64,000 bases of DNA. Origin: Streptomyces sp. CB02400. Lineage in GTDB: Bacteria; Actinomycetota; Actinomycetes; Streptomycetales; Streptomycetaceae. Positions 26,371 to 34,728 of the stretch are shown here, in pieces. The stretch lies in assembly GCF_001905725.1 (NCBI RefSeq), contig NZ_LIWB01000002.1, positions 233,607 through 297,606 on the forward strand. Direction: 5' to 3'. Position 1 is the first letter of the stretch. Every line of letters begins with the position of its first letter. A program made the translations under genes and the position numbers. Under the pieces are notes generated by a model. It worked only from the letters and a program-made list of their open reading frames with translations, searched no databases and had not been told where the DNA came from.

Positions 26371-27417
26371 TCAGCCGACCTTCTTGGCCTTCTCGATGGC
26401 CTCGGCGAGGTTGTCGAGGAGCGGCGTGCACTTGTCGTAGGACAGGATCGGCTCGGGGGAGCGGGCGATGACCTGGCCGGCCTTGACCGCGGGGAGCTTC
26501 TTCCAGGTCGCCTCGGTGATGTCGGCGGGCTGGATGGTCGAGGCGCGGTCGTCCATGATGATGACGTCGGCCGGATACTTGTCGACGTTCTCCCAGCTCA
26601 GCGTCTCGAACCAGCCGCCGGTCGCCTTCTTGGCCTCCTCCGGGGGCTCCACCAGGTTCACGCCGAGGGCCTTGAAGTACTCCAGGTCGATGGAGTAGTT
26701 GGAGCCGGAGACGTAGAAGACGTCCTGCGCGGCGGAACCGGCCAGCACCCTGATCTCCGGGCGGGCCTTCGCGGCCTTGCGCAGCCGCTCGGCGGCGGCC
26801 TCGAACTTCTTCTTCGCCTCGACGACCTTCGTGGCCTTCATGTCGGCGCCCAGCGATTCGGCCAGTTCGGCCATGCGCTGCAGCGGCTCGGGCATCTGGA
26901 GGTCGTAGACGGAGATCGCGACGCTCGGGGCGAGCTTGGCGATCTTGTCCTTGGAGGCCTCCGGGACGTACCAGAGGGTGCCGGCGTCGTCGAACGTCGT
27001 GGAGACGAGCACCTCGGGCTGGAAGGCCGCGTACTGCTCGACGTTGAAGCTGTCGAACTTGTTGCCGAAGATCGTCAGCTTGCTGACGTCCATGTCGCCG
27101 GCCTGGACGTCGGCCTTGCCGTCCGTCGTTTTGGTCGGTCCGAAGACGCCCTTGACCTCGACGCCGTAGTCGAACAGCGCGGCGGCGACACCGGTGAACG
27201 CGACGATGTTCGTCGGCACCTTGTCGAGCTTCACGGTGGTGCCGCGGTCGTCCTCGAAGGTCCAGGGGCCGGACTTCGCGGCGGTCGTCCCCTTGTCCGA
27301 ACCAGCGCTTTTCGCGTCGTCGTCTCCGCAGGCTGCGAGCACGGCACCGAGGCCGAGCGCGCCGCCGGCGGCGAGGATGCCACGGCGGGTGAGGTGGGTG
27401 GCTCTGGCGTTGGACAT
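26371..27417 (-). CDS. desE: Ferrioxamine-binding lipoprotein DesE
   Basis: This is a 348-residue periplasmic-binding lipoprotein of the iron-siderophore class. The N terminus has a twin-arginine-like THLTRRGILAAGGALGLGA and a lipobox LAAC at about 30. The mature protein has the class III binding fold (VPTNIVAFTGVAAALFDYGV; DVIIMDDRAS). It delivers ferrioxamines to an importer not encoded here. An iron box lies about 50 bases upstream of the start. Confidence 0.92.
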   Translation of the reverse strand: MSNARATHLTRRGILAAGGALGLGAVLAACGDDDAKSAGSDKGTTAAKSGPWTFEDDRGTTVKLDKVPTNIVAFTGVAAALFDYGVEVKGVFGPTKTTDGKADVQAGDMDVSKLTIFGNKFDSFNVEQYAAFQPEVLVSTTFDDAGTLWYVPEASKDKIAKLAPSVAISVYDLQMPEPLQRMAELAESLGADMKATKVVEAKKKFEAAAERLRKAAKARPEIRVLAGSAAQDVFYVSGSNYSIDLEYFKALGVNLVEPPEEAKKATGGWFETLSWENVDKYPADVIIMDDRASTIQPADITEATWKKLPAVKAGQVIARSPEPILSYDKCTPLLDNLAEAIEKAKKVG

Positions 27418-27466
27418 GGTTACGCTGCTTTCGAACGGGGTGGATCACCCGCCGGACAATTCGAGG

Positions 27467-27485
27467 GTAGGTTAGCCTAACCTCA
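27467..27485. promoter_or_regulatory. Iron box upstream of desE
   Basis: GTAGGTTAGCCTAACCTCA matches the desA iron box core at 17 of 19 positions, including the fully palindromic AGGTTAGCCTAACCT. Confidence 0.9.
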
Positions 27486-27774
27486 GTCTCTGTCCAGGGG
27501 TGGGGCCCTGTCGATCGGCACCTGTGAGTCGACCGCGGTCGTGCCGGATGTCGTCCTCGCCGAGCGGACGGTCCTCCACTTCCCGTCAGAAGGCGCCGAG
27601 CGGGGGCGGTCGGCCCGCTCGGAGTACCATTCCGGCGAGGTTCTCCGGCCGGCGCTCCGCGAGGTGGCCGTCTTGCGCGCTCCGGGATCACGGCGCCCGG
27701 CGTCGACGCTTCGGACAGTGACCCCCGCGGTGGCGCAGCCGTACAGGGAATCCGCGCAGAGAGGACGGTGCAGA
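27486..27774. other. Left border of the accessory island; no gene seen
   Basis: The gap between the desE iron box and the SUKH gene must hold the SUKH promoter. I see no repeat or integrase remnant at this edge. Confidence 0.3.
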
Positions 27775-28308
27775 ATGCGTGTGGTGGAGAGCTGGTCCCG
27801 CGTGATGAGTCTCCTTCGGGAGCACGCCCCGGCCGATCACGCGGATCTGCCCGGGCCGGCCACGGAACAGATGCTCGCGGCCGCCGAGGAACGAATGGGC
27901 ATCGCCCTTCCCCAAGACCTGCGGGCGTGGCTGCTGCAGAACAACCTCGACCTCCCCGAGGAGGACGCGGACGACGATGCGGCATGCTCCGGTTTCGCCG
28001 GGTTCCCGGACGAGGGAAGCTTCTTCCTGGGCATCCGGTCGATCGAGAAGCTCTACGCCAACCGTCCGCTGCCCGACGGGATCGACGAGTGGATCCCGTT
28101 CCTGTCGGATCAGGACGGCTGGTCGGGAAAGTTCATCGACGCGCGGGACGGCCGTGTCGGCAGCTGGTTCGTGGGCGAGATCACGACCACCGGCGAGTAC
28201 CCCTCCCTGGCCGACTACTTCGACTCCGTGGCGGAGATGCTGACGAGCATCGCCGAGGGAAGCCATCCGACCGGCTCGGTCGCCGAAGGACGCCTCGTCT
28301 GGTCATGA
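27775..28308 (+). CDS. SMI1/KNR4 (SUKH) family protein, possible immunity protein
   Basis: The protein has 177 residues. The SUKH domain covers about 20-165: ATEQMLAAAEERMGIALPQD LRAWL is the family start (a helix then LPxDLRxWL), followed by FFLGIRSIEKLYAN, EWIPFLSDQDG and the C-terminal LADYFDSVAEML. It is cytoplasmic. The ATG at 27775 has GAGGACGG upstream. SUKH proteins are known as immunity proteins against nuclease-type polymorphic toxins. Here it sits tail-to-tail with a secreted protein whose C terminus looks like a NucA/NucB nuclease. The pairing is inferred. Confidence 0.8.
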   Translation: MRVVESWSRVMSLLREHAPADHADLPGPATEQMLAAAEERMGIALPQDLRAWLLQNNLDLPEEDADDDAACSGFAGFPDEGSFFLGIRSIEKLYANRPLPDGIDEWIPFLSDQDGWSGKFIDARDGRVGSWFVGEITTTGEYPSLADYFDSVAEMLTSIAEGSHPTGSVAEGRLVWS

Positions 28309-28324
28309 GACCGATCGCGGAACA

Positions 28325-28357
28325 GGAACGCCCCCCGGCTGGAACCGGGGGGCGTCC
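28325..28357. terminator. Bidirectional terminator between SUKH and nuclease genes
   Basis: CGCCCCCCGG (28329-28338) pairs perfectly with CCGGGGGGCG (28345-28354) in the 61-base gap between two converging stops. Confidence 0.8.
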
Positions 28358-28369
28358 TTCATCGCGCGG

Positions 28370-31300
28370 TCACGGCGTGGGCGCCGTGAACCCGTCGAGG
28401 TCCAGCCAGTAGTCGTCGTCCTCCATCAGCCGCTGCTCCTTGATGAAGTCGCCGAACGGCCGCATCGACTGGGTGTTCTGCCAGTTCGACATCGAGGACC
28501 GGCCACAGGGCTCCTTCCACGTCGGTGCCGGGGCGTCCGGACGCAGGTGGAGCGTCATGGTGTCGTCGGCGTTGCGCCGGACGTACGTCTGCACGCATTC
28601 CTTGCCGCTGTACGTGACGGGGTTGGGGCCCGTGGTGTTTCCGGCGCTCTGCAGCGCGTTGGCGAAGACGAACTCGTCACAGCTCTTCGAGTCGGTACGA
28701 GCCTCTCCCGCGTCCAGGGTCCACATGTCACTGAACAGACCGGTGTCCTTGTACGTCTTCCACAGCCTGCCGCAGATCAGCTGACGGTTGCGGGCATGCT
28801 GCGTCTTGCCCGAGCCGTCACCGGCCATCTTGTTGCCCAGGTAGGTGAGCGGCTTGCCGCTGCTCTGCTTGCCCCAGTCGATGGACGTCTTGCGCCACAT
28901 CAGGTCGATGTGCGCGGCGGCCCCGGGGAACTTCTTGGAGTTCATGACGTACGTCGGCTTGTAGCCGGAGAACACACAGCCGGGTTTCACGTTGGCGACG
29001 ACCTTGTCGCAGCGGATGTCCAGCTGGGACTTCTCGGCTTCGAGCGGTGTCTTGATCGGGGTACCGTTGATCGTCCCGGTGAAGTACCAGTACGGGGTGA
29101 TCGTGTCCTCGTCGGCACCGCTCGGTGTCCACTTGAACCGCGTGGTGACGGTCCGCTGGACCGTGTCACCCTTCGTGAAGACCTTCGAGCCGCTCCAGTC
29201 GACGCTGGTGACGGAGCAGTAGCCACGGCACTTGGCCTGGTAGTCCAGGGTGGCCGTGGTCGCGACGCCGGACATCGACTTCAGGCTGATCGTGGTGACC
29301 TGGGAGAACTCGTCACTCTCCGCGTCCAGGTAGATCGTGTTGTAGAAGTCGAACCACGCGTACCCGTCCGGCCTGTTGTTGATCTCATGCTGCATCCCCA
29401 GCTCGTCGTGCACGCAACTGTTGGTGCGCTTGCGGGTGATGGACTTCGAGATCAACGAACAGGACGCGGTGCTCGAGGCCGCCATCTGGGTGGCCGGCGC
29501 GGAGGCTTCCGAGAAGCTCGTCGCCGAGGGGAAGATACCGCCGCTGATGTCGTCACCCGGCTCGACCGGCGCCGGTTCCGGAGCGGTCGGATCGGCTGTC
29601 ATATTGCCGGTCATCTTCTGACCGTTGTACGTGCCGGGGACGAACGCCAGCGCGTCGAAGGCGATGTCCGCGTCCCCGGAGCCGCCGTTGAAGTTGTCGA
29701 GCCGCACCTCGGGGATCAGGTCACCGAAGTCGTAGGCGCCCAGGTCCACCCATTTGTTGGACTCGTTGGCCGTCTGCGAGATCGGCGCCTCCACCTCGCC
29801 TTCGGAGGTCTGGATCCGGTAGACGGCATTGGACGTCTGCGCCCCGTGGTCCGGGATGTGCGCGAAGACCTTGGCCTGCCGGCTGGTGTTGGTCAACGGA
29901 GCGTTCAGCTTCCACGTACCGGTGACCTTCATCCGGTTGGCGTTGGCCGGGTAGGACTCCGCCGTACGGGTGTGCGTGAACCAGAAGTGGTTTCCGTAGC
30001 CCGCGCCGATCTGGTGCGTGTCGATCTTCCCGGGATACGTCGTGACCGTGGTCGGGTTGTCCGTCCCGTCGTCGGTGAGGTCCATCTGGGTGTCCCACGG
30101 GACGTAGGTGAACTCGAAGGTTCCGCTCGAGTTCACCGCCCCGCATCCGCGGTTGGCATCGACGCCCGCCGGTATGACGCCGTCGGGCACGTCGTCGACC
30201 ACCAAGGCGTTGGTGGGAAGACCGGTCGTGGCGCAGTTGGGCGGGTACGAACCCGCGTCCGCCTGCTCGCCGTACGACGTGTTGAAGCGGTGGACGGCGT
30301 TTCCGCACTCGGCGAGGCGTTCACAGTCCTTCCACTTGCCGACGGGTATCTCCTCGTGCCACCAGCAGTGCAGCCAGTGCGGGTTGGTGTCACTGTCGCC
30401 CGAGTCCGCGGTACAGGCACCCAGCCCCTGGTCGTTGGAGTCGTTGTCGCCGATCTTGGCCGGGTCGCAGTAGTTCGACGAGGTGCAGAACAGGTCCACC
30501 GGCGGCTTGGCCTCGGAGCGGGCCTGGTTGCTCAGCCACCACGCGGGGCGGTAGCCGGCCTGGAAGTCACCGGGGGCGAACATCGCCGAGATCGGGCGGG
30601 CGGCCCAGCCGATCACCTTCTCCTGGTACGGCCAGTCCTGCGGGTGCGCGGCGTGGCTGTAGTCGTCCCTGGACGGGTCGGTGGCGTGCTGCAGGAACGG
30701 CACACGGTTGGCCTTCCACAGCGGGTTGGCCGGGTTGTTGGTCCAGCCGACGCCCCAGTGGCCCTGGGAGTCAGCGGTGTCGTAGAAGCCGGAGTTGTAG
30801 GCCCACAGTGCGAAGAACCAGTTCTCGATCCACTTGGGGTGGCCGCCGTTGATCTTCATGCCGGCGTTGTACGTCTGGTTCCACTTCTCCGACAGGATCC
30901 GCACGCCGGCTGCGATGTTCGCGGTGTAGTCGAGCGCGACGGCTTCCTGCGCGAGGGGAGACAGCGCGGTCTCGCCGGGCTTGGTCTTGCCCGCGAGGCG
31001 CATGCCGTCGGTGGCCTGGGTGATGCCGTAACCGCAGTCGGCGTCCGCCCAGTTGATACGCCACGGGTCGAGCTGCTCACCATCGGCGGCGTAGTCGACG
31101 CCGTAGTAGTTGCCGATGAGGGAGTTGGAGGTGACACCGGGGACGGCGAAGCGGGTGGCCTGCCACATGTTGGATTCCTGCGCGGTGATGCCGAGCATCA
31201 CCTGGGCGGGAATGTGCCACTGATCCGTGTCGTCGGGGTCTTCGTTGTCCAGGGTGCCGTTCGGGTCACCGGCCAGCACGGTCGGCGGGAACAGGCCCTG

Positions 31301-32857
31301 GGGCTGGTAGCCACCGGTCCCGGTGTTCTTCCAGTTCGCCCCGCGGTAGAAGTTCAGTTCACCGACGACGGCCTGGTCCACCGCCCATTCGACCTGACGC
31401 GGAGTGGGCTGGAAGGCCTGCTTCTTCACGTCGTTGCGGGCCACCGCGCAGTAGCGTTCCCCGGTGCCTTCGCTGGGGTTGTCGGCCTGTGCGGTGAGGG
31501 CTCGGGTGGTGACGGTCTGCGTGGACAGGCCGTCCTCGTCCTTCTCGCTCGTGTCCGGGCCGGAGCCGACCGGGCCGCCGGTGGGCAGCGCGGGGGACAG
31601 GTCGCGCCCCTGGGCCTCGTCGCCCACGCGGTTGGCACCGGGACGCAGGTCGAGGGTCACGGACCTGTCGGACTCCAGCATGCGCAGGACAGTACGCGCG
31701 GGGCGGGGCTCGGCGGCGTTCTCCGGGTTGACCAGGGTGGTCTTCCCGTCGGACCACGTGGTGGTCAGGGCTGCGCGGGCGTGGCTGGAGATCGCCGCGC
31801 CCTTGGGGAGCTTGCCCGGGTTGTGCACCCGCTCGGGCAACGTCCTGGACGTGGCGTCACCGGTGACGAACACCTCGCCGCGCGCCGAGCGGGTCAGGTC
31901 CCAGGCCTCGAGCTTGCCGGAGGCCACGGTGACGGGCTCGGTCTTCCCGCCCTTCTCGACCTTGGCACGGTCGAGGTGCTTGGCCCAGCTGGTCGGCGTT
32001 TCGGACGCCTCCTTGTCCAGCTCGCGGTCGATGAAGGTGATGCCGCCGTCGGCGTCGGCGGTGATCTGGAACGGCACCGTCGTGGTGGAGGCCAGGGTCT
32101 TCTCGGCCGTGCCGTTGATCCGTACCAGCCTGTTGCCGTGCGCGGCGACGATGCCCGCGTCCGTGGGGACGGCGGAGGTGACCTGGCCGGCGAGCGTGAC
32201 CGGCTTGGACTCCTTGCCGGTTGCCGCGTCGACAGTGATCAGGCGGGTCTGCTGCTTCTTGTCACCGTCGTGGCTGAGCTGGGTGAACACCACCTTCTCG
32301 CCCTGGCCGCAGCCGGGCGAGAAGTAGGCGAGCGACGACTGGAACGGCAGCTTGGTGACCTTGCCCGACCGAAGATCGACCACTGCGGTGAACGCGCCGC
32401 GCACCATCAGCTCGGGCTTGTTGGTGAACATACGCGGCGCGTACGAGACGGCCGCGTACTTGCCGGACTCGGTGACGCAGTGGTTGCCGATCCAGGTGTC
32501 CGAGGCGAAACTGTCCTCGAACAGACTGGCTATCGTGCGCAGTTGATAGCCGTTCTTCTCCTTGCCCGCAATGATGTGGAAGCCGGTGCCGTCGCCGGTC
32601 GTCGTGACGGCGGTGTCGGCGGAGTCCTCGTAGTTCTTGCCGAGAATACGGCCGCGGTCCTTCGCGGGGATCGCGGAAGGCTTCAGGGAGAGCTTCTTCT
32701 GCTCCTGTCGCCCCTGTGTGGCGTCGTTCCACCCCTGTGCCGCGTTCTTGGGCGGCTTTGGTTCCTCGGCCTGCGCGGGCAGGCTCAGAGGTATCGCCAG
32801 CGCGGTGGTCACCACGAGGGTGACCGGCACGCGCAGACGTACGCGTCTCTTCCTCAA
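28370..32857 (-). CDS. Giant secreted protein: propeller-like, SLT-like, golvesin-type and NucA/NucB-like domains
   Basis: The protein has 1495 residues. A TTG start at 32857 is chosen because AAAAGGAAAG sits just upstream and the next residues form a signal peptide (MRKRRVRLRVPVTLVVTTAL ... SLPAQA). Domains by eye: repetitive beta-rich region about 60-430; a lysozyme/transglycosylase-like segment about 545-700 (LGITAQESNMW; CGYGITQATDGM; FALWAYNSGFYDT); a golvesin/Xly-type beta domain about 940-1080; a Cys-rich linker. The C-terminal region about 1300-1430 contains AAHIDLMWRK, ARNRQLICGR and SCDEFVFANALQSAG. These match the layout of NucA/NucB extracellular DNases, although the usual Pro after DE/DEF is Val. 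It is third in a minus-strand operon and convergent with a SUKH gene. Confidence 0.6.
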   Translation of the reverse strand: MRKRRVRLRVPVTLVVTTALAIPLSLPAQAEEPKPPKNAAQGWNDATQGRQEQKKLSLKPSAIPAKDRGRILGKNYEDSADTAVTTTGDGTGFHIIAGKEKNGYQLRTIASLFEDSFASDTWIGNHCVTESGKYAAVSYAPRMFTNKPELMVRGAFTAVVDLRSGKVTKLPFQSSLAYFSPGCGQGEKVVFTQLSHDGDKKQQTRLITVDAATGKESKPVTLAGQVTSAVPTDAGIVAAHGNRLVRINGTAEKTLASTTTVPFQITADADGGITFIDRELDKEASETPTSWAKHLDRAKVEKGGKTEPVTVASGKLEAWDLTRSARGEVFVTGDATSRTLPERVHNPGKLPKGAAISSHARAALTTTWSDGKTTLVNPENAAEPRPARTVLRMLESDRSVTLDLRPGANRVGDEAQGRDLSPALPTGGPVGSGPDTSEKDEDGLSTQTVTTRALTAQADNPSEGTGERYCAVARNDVKKQAFQPTPRQVEWAVDQAVVGELNFYRGANWKNTGTGGYQPQGLFPPTVLAGDPNGTLDNEDPDDTDQWHIPAQVMLGITAQESNMWQATRFAVPGVTSNSLIGNYYGVDYAADGEQLDPWRINWADADCGYGITQATDGMRLAGKTKPGETALSPLAQEAVALDYTANIAAGVRILSEKWNQTYNAGMKINGGHPKWIENWFFALWAYNSGFYDTADSQGHWGVGWTNNPANPLWKANRVPFLQHATDPSRDDYSHAAHPQDWPYQEKVIGWAARPISAMFAPGDFQAGYRPAWWLSNQARSEAKPPVDLFCTSSNYCDPAKIGDNDSNDQGLGACTADSGDSDTNPHWLHCWWHEEIPVGKWKDCERLAECGNAVHRFNTSYGEQADAGSYPPNCATTGLPTNALVVDDVPDGVIPAGVDANRGCGAVNSSGTFEFTYVPWDTQMDLTDDGTDNPTTVTTYPGKIDTHQIGAGYGNHFWFTHTRTAESYPANANRMKVTGTWKLNAPLTNTSRQAKVFAHIPDHGAQTSNAVYRIQTSEGEVEAPISQTANESNKWVDLGAYDFGDLIPEVRLDNFNGGSGDADIAFDALAFVPGTYNGQKMTGNMTADPTAPEPAPVEPGDDISGGIFPSATSFSEASAPATQMAASSTASCSLISKSITRKRTNSCVHDELGMQHEINNRPDGYAWFDFYNTIYLDAESDEFSQVTTISLKSMSGVATTATLDYQAKCRGYCSVTSVDWSGSKVFTKGDTVQRTVTTRFKWTPSGADEDTITPYWYFTGTINGTPIKTPLEAEKSQLDIRCDKVVANVKPGCVFSGYKPTYVMNSKKFPGAAAHIDLMWRKTSIDWGKQSSGKPLTYLGNKMAGDGSGKTQHARNRQLICGRLWKTYKDTGLFSDMWTLDAGEARTDSKSCDEFVFANALQSAGNTTGPNPVTYSGKECVQTYVRRNADDTMTLHLRPDAPAPTWKEPCGRSSMSNWQNTQSMRPFGDFIKEQRLMEDDDYWLDLDGFTAPTP

Positions 32858-32874
32858 CTTCTTTCCTTTTCTGG

Positions 32875-33858
32875 TTACTTGACAGCCTCGGCGGCTGCAA
32901 GGACCTTGCTCATGCGCGTCTTGACGGCGGCGAGCTGGTCCTTGTTCTCTTCGATCTGCCGCTTCTGGACCGCCGACTCCTCCTTGAACCAGACCTCGAT
33001 CAGACGGGCCTGCTTCTTGCAGTCGATGTCGTCCAGCGCGAGCCCGATCGCGTCTTCGGTGGTGCCGTCGCCGTTGGCGTAGCCCTGCTCCATGGCCCTG
33101 TACGGGTCCGCGGCGGACCGTCCCCGTTTCTTCATGCAGGCCGACCAGTCCTTGATGGCCTTCTCGACCGGCTTGCGCAGCCGGGACTCGGAGAGGCTTG
33201 TGGAGGCGAGCTGCGAGACGAAGCCCTCGTCCGACTCGTTCAGCTCGAGCTGCCGCTTCGACCATCCGGCGCAGCCGCCCTCGTGCAGCTTCTTGCCCTG
33301 GTACTCGGCGCGGGCGGGCCCGGAGTCCACACCGGTGATGTACGGCCCGTCGTCCTCGGCGCCCTCGGGCGGACGGAACTCGGGCTTGGTGCGCCCGGTC
33401 AGCACTTCCACCTCCACACCCGAAAGCCCCTTGTCGACCGGTTCGGTGCTCCGGGTCAGCTCCTTCGGAAGCGCGTACCCGTGCTTCTCGGCCCGGGTGC
33501 GGTCGGTGATGCCGTAACGGCGCTCGATCGAGATCGCGTTGCTGTGGGGCGGCGGGTTCACACCGGGACGCGGCAGGTCGACGGTGAGCCCGTACTCGGC
33601 CATGCACCGCGTCTGGAGGGTGCGCAGCGCGGTGTCGACGGTGACCTGATCCGCGTACGAGGACATATAGGCCTCGAGCGGCAACTCCAAGCCCTTGACC
33701 AGTCCGGAAGCAGGGGTCTCCGCAGGCCAGTTGCTCCGGTCGACCGGGGTGTGGTCCTTCGCCGGACCGGAACCCGATCCGGACGACGAGCATGCACCGA
33801 GAAATATTGCTGCGAGCATGACAGCCACTGGTGTGGTCGTTCGCTTGAGGAGGCGCAC
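32875..33858 (-). CDS. Lipoprotein of unknown function in the nuclease operon
   Basis: The protein has 327 residues from a GTG at 33858 with AAGGAAAG upstream. The signal peptide ends in lipobox FLGAC (about residue 23), followed by a Ser/Gly linker. The mature part is charged, with paired Cys (TLQTRCMAEYGL; KDWSACMKKRG; DDIDCKKQAR) and a C-terminal helix likely to be coiled coil (EESAVQKRQIEENKDQLAAV). It ends 17 bases before the giant secreted protein's start, so they are co-transcribed. It is probably surface-anchored; no family is recognised. Confidence 0.7.
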   Translation of the reverse strand: MRLLKRTTTPVAVMLAAIFLGACSSSGSGSGPAKDHTPVDRSNWPAETPASGLVKGLELPLEAYMSSYADQVTVDTALRTLQTRCMAEYGLTVDLPRPGVNPPPHSNAISIERRYGITDRTRAEKHGYALPKELTRSTEPVDKGLSGVEVEVLTGRTKPEFRPPEGAEDDGPYITGVDSGPARAEYQGKKLHEGGCAGWSKRQLELNESDEGFVSQLASTSLSESRLRKPVEKAIKDWSACMKKRGRSAADPYRAMEQGYANGDGTTEDAIGLALDDIDCKKQARLIEVWFKEESAVQKRQIEENKDQLAAVKTRMSKVLAAAEAVK

Positions 33859-33914
33859 GGGCTTTCCTTGTCTGCATGAAGTGCTGGGGGAGAATGCGGT
33901 CGTTGTTCAGCCGG

Positions 33915-34256
33915 TCAGCGGGTCTCGGAGACGGCCCGGGCGATGTCGCCGGCGCCTGCGACGCCCCGACCGTCGTCTGTTGCCGCGGCGGCGAACGTGC
34001 CCTGCGGGCGGCTGAAGCGGGAGGGGGAGAAGTCGGCTCGGTCGATGTGACGCGATTTCATCCACTGCCGGATGGACCTGACGGTGTCGGTTCCGCTTGC
34101 GATGGTCGTGCGGGCGTCCGTGTCCGCCTTGAGATCGGACACGGCGGACTTGACGCGGTCGTTCGGCGTGGGCGTGCCGGAATAGCCGCTGTAGGTGCTG
34201 TTGAAAAATCGCTGGGACTGCAGGACCATCTCGTCAGCCAAAGGGAATCGCCTCAC
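33915..34256 (-). CDS. Small protein with DEMVLQSQRFFNSTY motif, first gene of the nuclease operon
   Basis: The protein has 113 residues from a GTG at 34256; a TTG at 34241 with AGGCG upstream would start it at MADEMVLQ and is equally possible. The segment ADEMVLQSQRFFNSTYSGYS resembles the opening of larger Streptomyces proteins that carry peptidoglycan-binding and DUF1906 glycosidase-like domains; those domains are absent here. The rest (VKSAVSDLKADTDARTTIAS ... IRQWMKSR) is helical and polar. It has no signal peptide. It may be a truncated relative or a docking fragment, co-transcribed with the two genes downstream. Confidence 0.5.
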   Translation of the reverse strand: MRRFPLADEMVLQSQRFFNSTYSGYSGTPTPNDRVKSAVSDLKADTDARTTIASGTDTVRSIRQWMKSRHIDRADFSPSRFSRPQGTFAAAATDDGRGVAGAGDIARAVSETR

Positions 34257-34505
34257 ATCTGTGCGACTGAACCGGCGGGTGTGCTCTCCTTGTTGCCAGT
34301 ACGAAACTAGGTGTTCTGTCCGGTCGGCGACAGCCCTCCATAATGTGCGAAATGGCCAAAAGGTGCGAACGTGCAGGCGTAATTACGACACTCGTGGAAC
34401 CGGTGCACGGGTGTGGAGGCGTAAAGACGTCAGAAATGTTGTGAGCGGAATTCCGTACTTCCGGGATCAATGTTCGTCTAATGCCTGGTTTCTTACGGAA
34501 TTTAA
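34257..34505. promoter_or_regulatory. Divergent, comparatively AT-rich intergenic region
   Basis: This interval separates the minus-strand nuclease operon from the small secreted peptide gene. It is noticeably less GC-rich than the surrounding DNA (for example GAAATGGCCAAAAGGTGCG and GTAATTACGACACTC), fitting promoters or recently acquired DNA. No clear operator is seen. Confidence 0.4.
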
Positions 34506-34685
34506 GTGCGTCGCCCTTTGGAAATGTTACCGGCATCCGTTGCCGCGGGTTTTCTGGTGTTCACTGCCGCGCCCTCTGCGGAAGCGAACGAATTCACGGA
34601 ACGGGGCAACTGCCGGCCGGCCTGCGAGTCGGACAACAATTTCAAGTTCCTGCTGTACTGCGACTCCGACACGGCCGGCTCGTAA
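34506..34685 (+). CDS. Small secreted Cys-containing peptide with a TTA codon
   Basis: The reading frame gives 59 residues from a GTG at 34506, just after an in-frame stop. The N terminus is a short signal peptide (MRRPLEMLPASVAAGFLVFT then AAPSAEA). The mature peptide is about 31 residues with three Cys (GNCRPACESDNN, LLYCDSD). Codon 8 is TTA, which would make translation depend on bldA. Codon use (AAT, GTT, TTT, TTG) is unlike core genes here. GGA lies about eight bases before the start. It is not recognised and could be a bioactive or signalling peptide, or a chance frame. Confidence 0.35.
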   Translation: MRRPLEMLPASVAAGFLVFTAAPSAEANEFTERGNCRPACESDNNFKFLLYCDSDTAGS

Positions 34686-34728
34686 TCGGGCTGCCCCGGG
34701 CACCGCACCGGTGCCGGGATTCCAGGGG

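Noticed and set aside
28547..33082. A 1511-codon open frame on the plus strand opposite the giant secreted protein
   Set aside because: Composition is that of a complementary-strand shadow (Val/Gly/Arg-rich, no signal or motifs), while the minus strand has a signal peptide and recognisable domains.
32858..33877. N-terminal extension of the giant secreted protein by 340 codons
   Set aside because: The extension runs through the lipoprotein gene in another frame. The TTG at 32857 with AAAAGGAAAG and a proper signal peptide is the better start.
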